A stretch of DNA of 48,571 nt from Betaproteobacteria bacterium Ga0074130. Its GTDB lineage: Bacteria; Pseudomonadota; Gammaproteobacteria; Burkholderiales; Rhodocyclaceae. The first letter of the stretch is position 1; every line of letters starts with the position of its first letter. Below, piece after piece: positions 41,665-48,571 of this stretch. Made by a program: the position numbers and the translations under genes. The notes under the pieces were generated by a model. The model was not told the DNA's origin. It saw nothing but the letters and a program-made list of their open reading frames with translations, and made no database searches. Location of the stretch: assembly GCA_001464495.1 (NCBI GenBank), contig LNDZ01000009.1, positions 1-48,571 on the forward strand, given 5' to 3'.

Positions 41665-42093
41665 TCAATAGCCGTAGCCGTGGTGATGATGGCCTCGATG
41701 GTGATGGCCCCGGTGAGGGTGACCATAGCCATAGTGACGTGATTGCCAATGTTGCGGTGGTGGCGCGTAGTACACGGGGGCAGGCACCACCACCGGACGT
41801 TGGTAGTACACAGGCTGAGGCTGATAAACCGGCTGCGCGTAATATCTTTGCGGCTGGTAGTAAGCGCCGCCCGCGTGGTAATGGCCGCGATGGCCGCCAT
41901 CTGCGATTGAGGCACCTGCGGCAGCACCAATCACCGTGCCGACGATAGCGCCATTATTTCCGCCGACAGAGTGGCCAATCAGGCCGCCAACGCCGCCACC
42001 AACCACAGCGCCGATTAATGCGTCATTTGCATGCACATTGCCGGCGAAAACTGAGGCCGTTAGGAACAATGACACTGCAAAACGATATTTCAT
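41665..42093 (-). CDS. Exported glycine-zipper protein with Tyr/Pro/His-rich tail
   Basis: A 142-residue protein. The signal peptide is cleaved near VHA-ND. Residues about 27-65 form a glycine zipper (ALIGAVVGGGVGGLIGHSVGG, then GAIVGTVIGAAAGA), which usually packs in the outer membrane or peptidoglycan layer. The remaining half is low complexity, with repeated Tyr-Gln-Pro units and a final tail of His, Gly, Arg and Tyr. GGAG precedes the ATG at 42093; the longer frame to 42114 is unneeded. Function unknown; the His tail could bind metal. Confidence 0.85.
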   Translation of the reverse strand: MKYRFAVSLFLTASVFAGNVHANDALIGAVVGGGVGGLIGHSVGGNNGAIVGTVIGAAAGASIADGGHRGHYHAGGAYYQPQRYYAQPVYQPQPVYYQRPVVVPAPVYYAPPPQHWQSRHYGYGHPHRGHHHRGHHHHGYGY

Positions 42094-42199
42094 GATGATC
42101 TCCATATCGGGCAACGCGCCCGCATAGAGAAAAACGCACGCCGCCGCATGCAGTTGACAGGATTTACAAATCCTTACGCAAGCCCCAGACCGCTAGGGA

Positions 42200-42790
42200 C
42201 TAGTGGGTGTAGCGCCGGACTAGCCCGACCATAACACCGAAAATCTCCAGCTCGCCTTGTGGGCGGATGACCGGATAAGCCGGATTATGGGGAATCAAAA
42301 TGAACTTACCACGCTCGATGCCCAGCTCTTTGAGCGTGAACTCGTTGTCCACGATGGCAACTACAAAATCGCCCTTGCTGGCGCCAGTTCCACGCTCAAC
42401 GACGGCGATATCGCCACTGTGAATGCCGGCATTTATCATGGAGTCACCTTTTACCGGAATCATCACGGTGCGGGAGGGCTTCTGCACAATGTAGTCGTCA
42501 ACCATAAAAGGCTCTGCACCATTCTCAGCGCTGACTGGCATGCCCGCCGGAACCGCATGATCAGCCAGTGCGCGTTCGAAAAAGCGCTGTGCGGGTATCC
42601 ATGCATCATCATCCGGCGTGCGTTCGACAAAGCGTTCACCTTCAAGGCGCAGCAATAGCTTTCGGGCGGCGGTTTTGGAGGCAAATCCCATCAGTTCGCA
42701 AATGCGTTGCAGTGAGGGGATGCGGCGACTCTCCGCGTAATAGTCCTGCAGGCGCCCCAGATAGTCGCGATCTTTATCGTACTCGGCCAT
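42200..42790 (-). CDS. LexA-like S24-family self-cleaving repressor
   Basis: A 196-residue repressor. The N-terminal helix-turn-helix region (RRIPSLQRICELMGFASKTAARKLLLRL) differs from classical LexA, but the C-terminal S24 protease domain is clear: Ala82-Gly83 as the probable self-cleavage bond, Ser117 in KGDSM, Lys154 in FTLKEL. It would respond to RecA filaments. Start at the ATG at 42790; upstream codons would enter the operator region. Palindromes at 42805-42818, 42830-42837 and 42855-42870 may be its own operators. Could be the main SOS repressor or a second one; the window does not tell. Confidence 0.85.
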   Translation of the reverse strand: MAEYDKDRDYLGRLQDYYAESRRIPSLQRICELMGFASKTAARKLLLRLEGERFVERTPDDDAWIPAQRFFERALADHAVPAGMPVSAENGAEPFMVDDYIVQKPSRTVMIPVKGDSMINAGIHSGDIAVVERGTGASKGDFVVAIVDNEFTLKELGIERGKFILIPHNPAYPVIRPQGELEIFGVMVGLVRRYTH

Positions 42791-42804
42791 TATTAATCTC
42801 AGGT

Positions 42805-42818
42805 GTGCATTCGTGCAC
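42805..42818. promoter_or_regulatory. Palindrome upstream of the LexA-like gene
   Basis: GTGCA-TTCG-TGCAC, 15 bases before the LexA-like start codon. Position suggests an autoregulatory operator; the sequence is not a known LexA box that I recognise. Confidence 0.4.
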
Positions 42819-42854
42819 TCAACTATAGTGTTCGAACGCGCACCGGTCAAGATG

Positions 42855-42870
42855 TGCAGGTGTACCTGCA
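42855..42870. promoter_or_regulatory. Second palindrome upstream of the LexA-like gene
   Basis: TGCAGGT-GT-ACCTGCA, a perfect seven-base inverted repeat 65 bases before the LexA-like gene and 114 bases before the divergent small gene. Possible operator for either; unproven. Confidence 0.4.
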
Positions 42871-42983
42871 ATTGAAAATGACTCTTTCATAAATAAGCCT
42901 GTAACAAGGCATTTGTTGCGATATCTTGGGTATTCGAGCGTGGGCGGGATACAGTAGAGGCCTGACTTACCGGAAGCTCCACC

Positions 42984-43235
42984 ATGAAAAAACTGACAGT
43001 ATTGATTCGCGCCGAAATGGAGATTCCTGATGACTGGGAATTTGTTGAGCACCCCTCAGGAATTGAGGTTCTAAAGATTGGCGACAGCTATATTGATTTC
43101 GATATTGCGCCGCTCTGTACCACCTCAGAAAGCCCGGATGCCAACTGGTCGGACACCGATATCGATCTAGTTGAGCGTGTACTGGAAACCGTCACCGGAT
43201 TGGACACTGAGCTGGAAATCACCTACCAGCAATAA
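42984..43235 (+). CDS. Small acidic hypothetical protein
   Basis: An 83-residue acidic protein that I do not recognise. It begins MKKLTVLIRAEMEIPDDWEFVEHPSG and has no signal peptide or membrane helix; residues 60-80 form a probable helix ending in ELEITYQQ. GGAAGCTCC lies before the ATG. Codon use matches its neighbours. It converges with the DUF2789 gene, three bases apart, and is divergent from the LexA-like gene, sharing its palindrome-bearing upstream region. Confidence 0.75.
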   Translation: MKKLTVLIRAEMEIPDDWEFVEHPSGIEVLKIGDSYIDFDIAPLCTTSESPDANWSDTDIDLVERVLETVTGLDTELEITYQQ

Positions 43236-43238
43236 GGT

Positions 43239-43484
43239 TCACGGGGCTGGTTTACTCCGCAGTAACAAATCAAGCTGATCGACTACCGCCGCCCAATCGG
43301 CATCGTCACGCACAGACTCGCACAGAAATTGCGATTGCTGCACCGACCAGAACGGGGCGTTTGCTAGTTTGGTTTGGTCAGGCAGCGGCGCATGTTCTAC
43401 ACAAAACCTCGCAATCGCTACGGGGTCACTTTCCAAGCCGAGTTGCTTGAATAAGTCCCCCAGTGAATGTATTTGTTTTTCCAT
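43239..43484 (-). CDS. DUF2789 small protein
   Basis: An 81-residue protein of the DUF2789 type: the pattern HSLGDLFKQLGLESDPVAIARFCVEHAPLP, followed by APFWSVQQSQFL and a C-terminal DADWAAVVDQLDLLL, fits the family, whose function is unknown. AAGGAG seven bases before the ATG at 43484 fixes the start; the longer open frame to 43598 has no support. No transmembrane segment. Confidence 0.85.
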   Translation of the reverse strand: MEKQIHSLGDLFKQLGLESDPVAIARFCVEHAPLPDQTKLANAPFWSVQQSQFLCESVRDDADWAAVVDQLDLLLRSKPAP

Positions 43485-43610
43485 CAGGGGCTCCTTGTCT
43501 GTCCACAGCATAGCGGACGAAAGGGGAGCGCGTAAGGGGAATGCACGATTGAGCTTGTGAGCCGCAATGAAAATGGGCATCCCGTATGAGATGCCCATTT
43601 AGCTTGATTC

Positions 43611-43687
43611 TGGCGCGCCCGAGACGATTCGAACGTCCGACCCTTGCCTTCGGAGGGCAATACTCTATCCAGCTGAGCTACGGGCGC
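43611..43687 (-). tRNA. tRNA-Arg(CCG)
   Basis: A 77-base cloverleaf on the minus strand: acceptor GCGCCCG / CGGGCGC, D-arm GCTC...GAGT, anticodon arm TTGCC-CTCCGAA-GGCAA giving anticodon CCG, T-loop TTCGAAT, discriminator G and an encoded CCA end at 43611-43613. Decodes CGG arginine codons. Confidence 0.97.
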
Positions 43688-43806
43688 GAAGGCCTGAAGG
43701 ATAGCCTTTTTGCTACCGTCCGTCCAACCTGCAGCGGAGATTCCCGGTTTTGCCCGGAAGTCGATATAATGCCGCCATAAATTAAACTTGCTTTCGAGGA
43801 ACCCAC

Positions 43807-44238
43807 ATGTCCGCTCCAAAAGAATCGCATGAAGGTCTGAGCAGTTTGCAAATCATCTTTCTGGTGATTGCTGGTTTTCTCCTATTGGTTGCTTTTGGCG
43901 CCGGCTTTTCGAAGAGCACGCCTACCGATGGGGATGCTTCTGCCGATGAGCGTATTGCTCCGGTTGCTGCTGTCGAAGTGACTGCTGTCGCAGCGAATGC
44001 AGGTAAGCGTAGCGGTGAAGAGCTGTACAACGCAGCTTGCGCTTCTTGCCATGCCAGCGGCGCTATGGGCGCTCCCAAGACACATGACAAGGCAGCGTGG
44101 GCTTCACGCTTGGGCGGCAATCTGAAGGCGCTTGTTGCTAGTGGCATCAAGGGCAAGGGCGCAATGCCTCCGAAGGGTGGTGCTGCTGATGCCACCGAAG
44201 AAGAACTGACACGCGCTGTTGCTTTCATGATGAAGTAA
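43807..44238 (+). CDS. Membrane-anchored cytochrome c5
   Basis: A 143-residue monohaem c-type cytochrome. An N-terminal hydrophobic helix (about residues 14-34) anchors it to the inner membrane; an Ala/Val-rich linker leads to the periplasmic haem domain with CASCH (Cys78, Cys81, His82) and the distal Met120 in GAMPPKGG. The fold matches cytochrome c5 (CycB-like), an electron carrier to terminal oxidases or denitrification enzymes. GAGGA precedes the ATG. Followed by a terminator. Confidence 0.93.
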   Translation: MSAPKESHEGLSSLQIIFLVIAGFLLLVAFGAGFSKSTPTDGDASADERIAPVAAVEVTAVAANAGKRSGEELYNAACASCHASGAMGAPKTHDKAAWASRLGGNLKALVASGIKGKGAMPPKGGAADATEEELTRAVAFMMK

Positions 44239-44255
44239 GCACTAGGTGATTACAA

Positions 44256-44287
44256 AAAAAAGGCCAGCGCATGCGCTGGCCTTTTTT
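44256..44287. terminator. Bidirectional terminator between cytochrome c5 and rep
   Basis: Perfect palindrome with GGCCAGCGCATGCGCTGGCC at its core, A run before and T run after, serving both convergent genes. Confidence 0.93.
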
Positions 44288-44317
44288 GTGTTCGCTGTAT
44301 TTAGCAACGGCGTTAGG

Positions 44318-46303
44318 TTAGCCCTTGGTCGCCAGCATTTCCCGGAAGCGCGCTAATTTGGCTTTACCCTCTTCTTTGCCCACGCTGGTTGTCGTGCGAG
44401 GGTTGGAAAGCTTGAGCTCGGTACCCATTTCACCGATAAAGCGCGAGGGCTCGCAATCGCGCCATTCCTTGCCTTGTTTGCGTTTCTCGCAATGGGTGAG
44501 GGTCAAGCTGGCGCGGGCACGGGTGATGCCGACATACATCAGCCGACGCTCCTCTTCCAGCTTAGCCGGATCGAGTGATTCGCGGTGAGGCAACAGCCCT
44601 TCCTCAATGCCGACGAGAAACACATGCTGGAATTCCAAGCCTTTAGCCGCATGCAGCGTGGCTAGCTGTACGGCATCGCCTTCCTGATCCTGCTTATCGA
44701 GCATGGTGATCAAGGCAATGGTCTGCGTCAGCTCGACTAGGGTTTTGCTTTCATCTTCGCCCTTGCGGCCGAGCCAGCCAACAAAGTCATTCACATTCGC
44801 CCATTTGCTTTCAGCCTCGCGTGGCTCAAGGCTTTCGAACAGATAGGTTTCGTAGCCAATGGCGCGTAAGAGATCGTTGAGGACCACGGCCGCAGGCTCC
44901 TTTACCGCACGCCATTCCATACGATTGATAAAGTCGCAGAACTCACGGACCGAGGCCAGTGCCTTGGCATTAACGTGTTGCTCTGCACCCGCTTCACAGG
45001 CGGCAGCAAACAGGCTGATGTGCCGCTGTCCGGCATAGGTGCCCAGGGCTTCCAGCGTGGCGCCACCAATGCCGCGGCGCGGCGTGGTGATAGCGCGGAT
45101 AAATGCCGGATCTTCATCACTATTGGCGAGCAGACGCAGATAGCTGATGACGTCCTTAATTTCCGTTCGCTCGAAGAAAGATTGTCCACCCGAGAGCTGG
45201 TAGGGAACCTTGTTGTTACGCAGTTGCTGTTCAAAGGCGCGCGCCTGGTGGTTGCCGCGATAGAGAATCGCGTAATCGCTCCACTTGCTACGGTGCTCGA
45301 ACTTATGCGTGAGCAGGCGTGTTGCGACCCATTCGGCCTCTTGGTCGCCATCGCGGCACGTGGTTACGTTAATCGCTTCGCCATGGCCCTTGTCTGACCA
45401 CAGACGTTTTTCGAACACCTTGGGGTTGTGCGCAATCAGGCTGTTCGCCGCATGCAGAATCCGTGTGGTCGAGCGATAGTTCTGCTCTAATTTGATGATC
45501 TTCAGCGTCGGATAGTCGTGCTGTAGCGCGCGAATATTTTCAATATCCGCGCCACGCCACGCATAGATGGATTGATCGTCATCACCCACCGCTGTAAATG
45601 AAGCGCGCGGGCCCGCTAGCAACTTCATCATGCGGTACTGACAGGTATTCGTGTCTTGGTATTCGTCGACCAACAAGTGCCGCAGCCGATTTTGCCAGCG
45701 CGACAACACTTCCTGATTCTGTTCGAACAGTAATACTGGGACGCGGATCAGATCATCAAAATCAACGGCTTGGTAGGCCTGCAAGGTGCGCTGATATTCG
45801 GCATAGCATTTGGCAGCGCCATGTTCCAGCTCATCAACTGCAGCCTTGGCTGCCGCCTCTGGATCAAGCAGGGCGTTCTTCCACAAGGAGATGCGGGTCT
45901 GTACGGCCCGTACATGCCCCTTGTCGGCGGTGGCACCGAGGAGATCTTGGAACAGTGCGGTGGTGTCGGCAGCATCAAGAATGGAGAAACCGGGCTTGAG
46001 GCCGCAGTGTTTGGCCTCTTGACGCAGCAGGCGTGCGCCAAGGGAGTGGAAGGTGCTGACAGTTAGGCCTTTGGCCGCATTGCTGCCAAGCAGCTTTTCC
46101 ACACGCTCATGCATCTCGCGGGCGGCTTTGTTGGTAAAGGTGATGGCGGCGATGTGCTGAGCAGCAATCTCGCATTCCTGTACCAGATAAGCGATCTTGT
46201 GCGTGATCACCCCAGTCTTGCCGCTTCCCGCGCCTGCCAGCACAAGGAGTGGAGTATCAAGATGGCGAACTGCTTCGCGTTGCTGGGGGTTTAACTCACG
46301 CAC
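44318..46303 (-). CDS. rep: ATP-dependent DNA helicase Rep (UvrD/Rep family)
   Basis: A 661-residue superfamily 1A helicase that moves 3' to 5' and clears proteins from replication forks. Motifs in order: LAGAGSGKT (I), TFTNKAAREM (Ia), VDEYQDTN (II), GDDDQSIYAWRGA (III), QNYRST (IV), TLHAAKGLEF (V), VGITRA (VI). Length and sequence fit Rep better than UvrD, which is longer. Start is GTG at 46303, the only option before an in-frame stop. It converges with cytochrome c5; the small four-Cys gene lies just upstream. Confidence 0.95.
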   Translation of the reverse strand: MRELNPQQREAVRHLDTPLLVLAGAGSGKTGVITHKIAYLVQECEIAAQHIAAITFTNKAAREMHERVEKLLGSNAAKGLTVSTFHSLGARLLRQEAKHCGLKPGFSILDAADTTALFQDLLGATADKGHVRAVQTRISLWKNALLDPEAAAKAAVDELEHGAAKCYAEYQRTLQAYQAVDFDDLIRVPVLLFEQNQEVLSRWQNRLRHLLVDEYQDTNTCQYRMMKLLAGPRASFTAVGDDDQSIYAWRGADIENIRALQHDYPTLKIIKLEQNYRSTTRILHAANSLIAHNPKVFEKRLWSDKGHGEAINVTTCRDGDQEAEWVATRLLTHKFEHRSKWSDYAILYRGNHQARAFEQQLRNNKVPYQLSGGQSFFERTEIKDVISYLRLLANSDEDPAFIRAITTPRRGIGGATLEALGTYAGQRHISLFAAACEAGAEQHVNAKALASVREFCDFINRMEWRAVKEPAAVVLNDLLRAIGYETYLFESLEPREAESKWANVNDFVGWLGRKGEDESKTLVELTQTIALITMLDKQDQEGDAVQLATLHAAKGLEFQHVFLVGIEEGLLPHRESLDPAKLEEERRLMYVGITRARASLTLTHCEKRKQGKEWRDCEPSRFIGEMGTELKLSNPRTTTSVGKEEGKAKLARFREMLATKG

Positions 46304-46322
46304 TGAAACTGCAACTACTCAT

Positions 46323-46556
46323 TTATTTAAGCTTGCCGCGTACCGGGTTAACCTTGTCGACTTCCTTGATCACAGCTTCCCCACCATTGCCGGTCAGGTT
46401 GCCGCATTCGCAGGCTGAGGCGATGCGCGGCACGGAACTAATCACACCATTGCAAATCGTACATTCGTAATAAATGTCACCACCGCTAGGCAGCGGGGAT
46501 CCCGCAACGTATTCCATCGGCGTAAAGCGGTAAATCTTGCGCAGATCTATCTTCAC
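46323..46556 (-). CDS. Small four-cysteine (zinc-ribbon-like) hypothetical protein
   Basis: A 77-residue protein that I do not recognise. Start is GTG at 46556, fixed by a strong AAGGAGG six bases upstream; the longer frame to 46589 would bury this ribosome site. Four cysteines, Cys32-x2-Cys35 and Cys49-x-Cys51, in YYECTICNGVIS...ACECG suggest a small metal-binding ribbon. The C-terminus is basic. It is followed 20 bases later by rep on the same strand and could be co-transcribed; a link to helicase function is speculation. Confidence 0.75.
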   Translation of the reverse strand: MKIDLRKIYRFTPMEYVAGSPLPSGGDIYYECTICNGVISSVPRIASACECGNLTGNGGEAVIKEVDKVNPVRGKLK

Positions 46557-46655
46557 AATTCCCTCCTTGGTTTTTCGGGATGACAGCACTGGCTAAAACC
46601 CGGACAATCCGAGCTGCCCATCATTCCCCCTCCATCCACCTGACGGTGTGTTCTT

Positions 46656-47159
46656 ATGAACGGAAAACTCAAGGCGGCACTAGGCGTATTGATTGTTTTG
46701 ATCGCCGCTAGCGCGTATTTGATTGTCGCACAAAAGTCATCTGCACCCGCGCTGACCCTGACGACTTACCAAGGGCAAAAGCTGGAATTGAATGCACTGC
46801 GGGGCAAGGTGTTACTCGTTAACTTTTGGGCAACGAGTTGCACTGCATGCGTCAAGGAAATGCCCGCCCTGATAGACACCTATCGCACCTATGTCGGGCA
46901 GGGGTACGAGACGGTTGCGATTGCTATGGATTACGACACCCCGGCTTTCATTGCGGCGTACGCCAGCAAAAATGGGCTGCCTTTTCCTGTGGTCCATGAT
47001 GCCGATGGAAGTGCCGCAAAGGCCTTTGGCGATATTCGCTTGACGCCCACGACCTTCCTGATCGACAAACAGGGACATATCGTGAAGCGCTACCTTGGCA
47101 CGCCTGATTTTGCTCAGCTACATGCAGAAATCGAGCGGCTGTTGAAGGCGCCTGTATAA
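46656..47159 (+). CDS. TlpA-like membrane-anchored thioredoxin
   Basis: A 167-residue protein with an N-terminal hydrophobic anchor (about residues 6-25) and a periplasmic thioredoxin fold of the TlpA/ResA group. The active site is WATSCTAC (Cys62, Cys65), the cis-proline loop is in RLTPTTFLIDKQG, and RGKVLLVNFWA is typical. It probably reduces disulfides in the periplasm, for example during cytochrome c maturation or copper-site assembly. It converges with lipA, four bases apart. Confidence 0.9.
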   Translation: MNGKLKAALGVLIVLIAASAYLIVAQKSSAPALTLTTYQGQKLELNALRGKVLLVNFWATSCTACVKEMPALIDTYRTYVGQGYETVAIAMDYDTPAFIAAYASKNGLPFPVVHDADGSAAKAFGDIRLTPTTFLIDKQGHIVKRYLGTPDFAQLHAEIERLLKAPV

Positions 47160-47163
47160 GCGC

Positions 47164-48105
47164 TTACTCGATGCCGGCTGCGTGCGCCTGTTGATCTGCG
47201 TGGTAGCTGCTCCGCACCATGGGGCCGCAGGCGGCGTGGCTGAAGCCCATTTCGGCGGCCAGCGCAGCAAAGTGGTTGAACACATCTGGATGCACGTAGC
47301 GGCGTACAGGCAAGTGATGACCTGAGGGCGCCAGATACTGACCGATGGTTAGCATATCTACATCGTGGGCACGTAGGTCGCGCATCACCTCAATGATTTC
47401 TTCATCGGTTTCGCCAATACCCACCATCAGACCCGACTTGGTCGGAACGTTCGGGTTGTTTGCCTTAAAGTCCTTGAGTAGCTTGAGCGAATGCCAGTAA
47501 TCCGAGCCCGGACGCGCTTCCTTATAGAGGCGCGGCACAGTTTCCAGATTGTGGTTCATGACATCGGGCGGTGCCATGGTCATGATGTTCACTGCAACAT
47601 CGAGGCGCCCGCGGAAGTCAGGCACCAGCACTTCGATGGTGGTGTTTGGTGAAAGCGCCCGCGTTTCGTTGATGCAGTCGGCGAAGTGTTTGGCGCCGCC
47701 GTCGCGCAGATCATCGCGGTCGACACTGGTGATGACCACGTATTTGAGTTTCAGCGCGGCAATGGTTTCGGCCAAGTGGCGTGGCTCATCGACGTCCAGT
47801 GGCAGCGGCTTGCCGTGGCCCACATCGCAGAAGGGGCAGCGACGGGTGCACAGGTCGCCCATGATCATGAAGGTCGCAGTGCCTTTTCCAAAGCATTCGC
47901 TGATGTTCGGGCAGGAGGCTTCTTCGCAGACGGTATGCAACTTCTGCTCGCGCAGGATTGCTTTGACCTCGCTGAAGCGGCTGCTGGCAGGCGCAAGGCG
48001 CACACGAATCCAGTCCGGTTTTTTCAGGGCTTCTTCAAGCGGCACGATCTTGATCGGGATACGCGCCGTCTTGGCGGCGCCGCGTTGCTTTTCAGATGCG
48101 CTCAT
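47164..48105 (-). CDS. lipA: Lipoyl synthase
   Basis: A 313-residue radical-SAM enzyme inserting two sulfurs into octanoyl groups. Both Fe-S cluster motifs are present: the auxiliary set Cys60, Cys65, Cys71 ([12 protein letters not shown]) and the radical-SAM set Cys86, Cys90, Cys93 (CTRRCPFC). The C-terminal serine that ligates the auxiliary cluster lies in MVRSSYHA. The ATG at 48105 gives the usual length, four bases after the lipB stop. Confidence 0.96.
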   Translation of the reverse strand: MSASEKQRGAAKTARIPIKIVPLEEALKKPDWIRVRLAPASSRFSEVKAILREQKLHTVCEEASCPNISECFGKGTATFMIMGDLCTRRCPFCDVGHGKPLPLDVDEPRHLAETIAALKLKYVVITSVDRDDLRDGGAKHFADCINETRALSPNTTIEVLVPDFRGRLDVAVNIMTMAPPDVMNHNLETVPRLYKEARPGSDYWHSLKLLKDFKANNPNVPTKSGLMVGIGETDEEIIEVMRDLRAHDVDMLTIGQYLAPSGHHLPVRRYVHPDVFNHFAALAAEMGFSHAACGPMVRSSYHADQQAHAAGIE

Positions 48106-48109
48106 GGGG

Positions 48110-48571
48110 TCAGTCCAGTGCTGCTTGTAAATGCCGCTGCAGGGCGCTGCGGACATCAGACATTTTAACCCCGGGGGCCAGATCATGCAGCTGTGTAACC
48201 GCCATGCCCGGATACCCGCAGGGGTTGATTGATTGATACGGGCTCAAGTCCATATCGACGTTCAGTGCCAGGCCGTGATACGTGCAGCCTTTCTGCACGC
48301 GCAAGCCCAGCGCCGCTATCTTTGCGCCATTGACATACACACCGGGCGCGCCGGCAAGGCGTTCAGCGGTGATGCCGTAGTCGGCCAATAGGTTGATCAG
48401 TGCCGACTCCATACGCTCAACCAATTGGCGCACCTTGTAGGATCGGCGATTGAGATCGAGGAGTAGGTAGGCCACCAGCTGCCCGGGGCCGTGATAGGTG
48501 ATCTGCCCACCCCGGTCGATGTTGACCACCGGAATGTCGGTGGCACCGAGCAAGTGTTCAGCTTTGCCCGC
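48110..48571 (-). CDS. lipB: Lipoyl(octanoyl) transferase (5' end cut by window)
   Basis: The C-terminal 153 residues of LipB, which moves octanoyl from acyl carrier protein to lipoate-dependent enzymes. Visible: GKAEHLL at the window edge, [21 protein letters not shown], the catalytic Lys in [12 protein letters not shown] and the catalytic Cys in NPCGYPGM. The frame runs open through the last base, so the N-terminus (roughly 55-70 residues by family length) is outside. lipB-lipA order with a four-base gap indicates one operon. Confidence 0.94.
   Translation of the reverse strand, partial: AGKAEHLLGATDIPVVNIDRGGQITYHGPGQLVAYLLLDLNRRSYKVRQLVERMESALINLLADYGITAERLAGAPGVYVNGAKIAALGLRVQKGCTYHGLALNVDMDLSPYQSINPCGYPGMAVTQLHDLAPGVKMSDVRSALQRHLQAALD

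Overview
The window reads as a chromosomal segment of a betaproteobacterium. The gene order cyaY / lysA-lptM, ponA / pilMNOPQ-aroKB-dgt, gltBD, glmU-glmS, nsrR and lipBA, together with the protein sequences, fits Neisseriales-like or related betaproteobacteria; the genus cannot be fixed from sequence alone. Almost every base is assigned to a gene, no gene-free stretch exceeds 300 bases, and no phage, insertion sequence, integrase or CRISPR array is visible.

Region 1 (1-2059): the 3'-truncated end of a beta-carbonic anhydrase gene on the minus strand, and a divergent degenerate EAL-HDOD signalling protein.

Region 2 (2068-13750) is the most distinctive part and looks like a zinc-starvation island. 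Ten minus-strand genes with touching or overlapping ends run zur, dksA2, a COG0523 GTPase, zigA, an ABC ATPase, an FtsX/MacB-like permease with a His-rich loop, a DUF3299 exported protein, a QueD paralogue (frameshifted), DUF1826 and a ZIP transporter. On the plus strand, rlmI, a small exported Cys/His-rich protein and a ZnuD-type TonB receptor diverge from zur. Two matching inverted repeats (ATTTGCAA-N5-TTGCAT), one before zur and one before dksA2, are candidate Zur operators. The proteins together would import zinc across both membranes, redistribute it through GTPase chaperones, and replace zinc-requiring proteins by zinc-independent paralogues. DUF1826 carries residues that look like a 2-oxoglutarate/Fe(II) oxygenase signature.

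Region 3 (13869-21106): a Pro/Ala-rich STAS-like protein, an AEC transporter, a PCu(A)C copper chaperone, then lysA-lptM, cyaY, and ponA (PBP1A). ponA is split by a frameshift between its SxN and KTG motifs.

Region 4 (21215-29035): the type IV pilus assembly operon pilMNOPQ (pilQ frameshifted near its 3' end), shikimate genes aroK and aroB, and dgt.

Region 5 (29036-40583): glutamate synthase gltBD, amino-sugar genes glmU and glmS, a universal stress protein with a well-placed FNR/Anr-like box, dusC and a DUF3820 gene.

Region 6 (40587-48571): FKBP-type isomerase, NsrR, a glycine-zipper protein, a LexA-like S24 repressor with palindromes upstream, small hypothetical genes, tRNA-Arg(CCG), cytochrome c5, a Rep/UvrD helicase, a small four-Cys protein, a TlpA-like thioredoxin, lipA and the 5'-truncated lipB.

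Three genes (queD2, ponA, pilQ) carry reading-frame lesions. Whether these are biological or assembly errors is the main uncertainty about the sequence itself.
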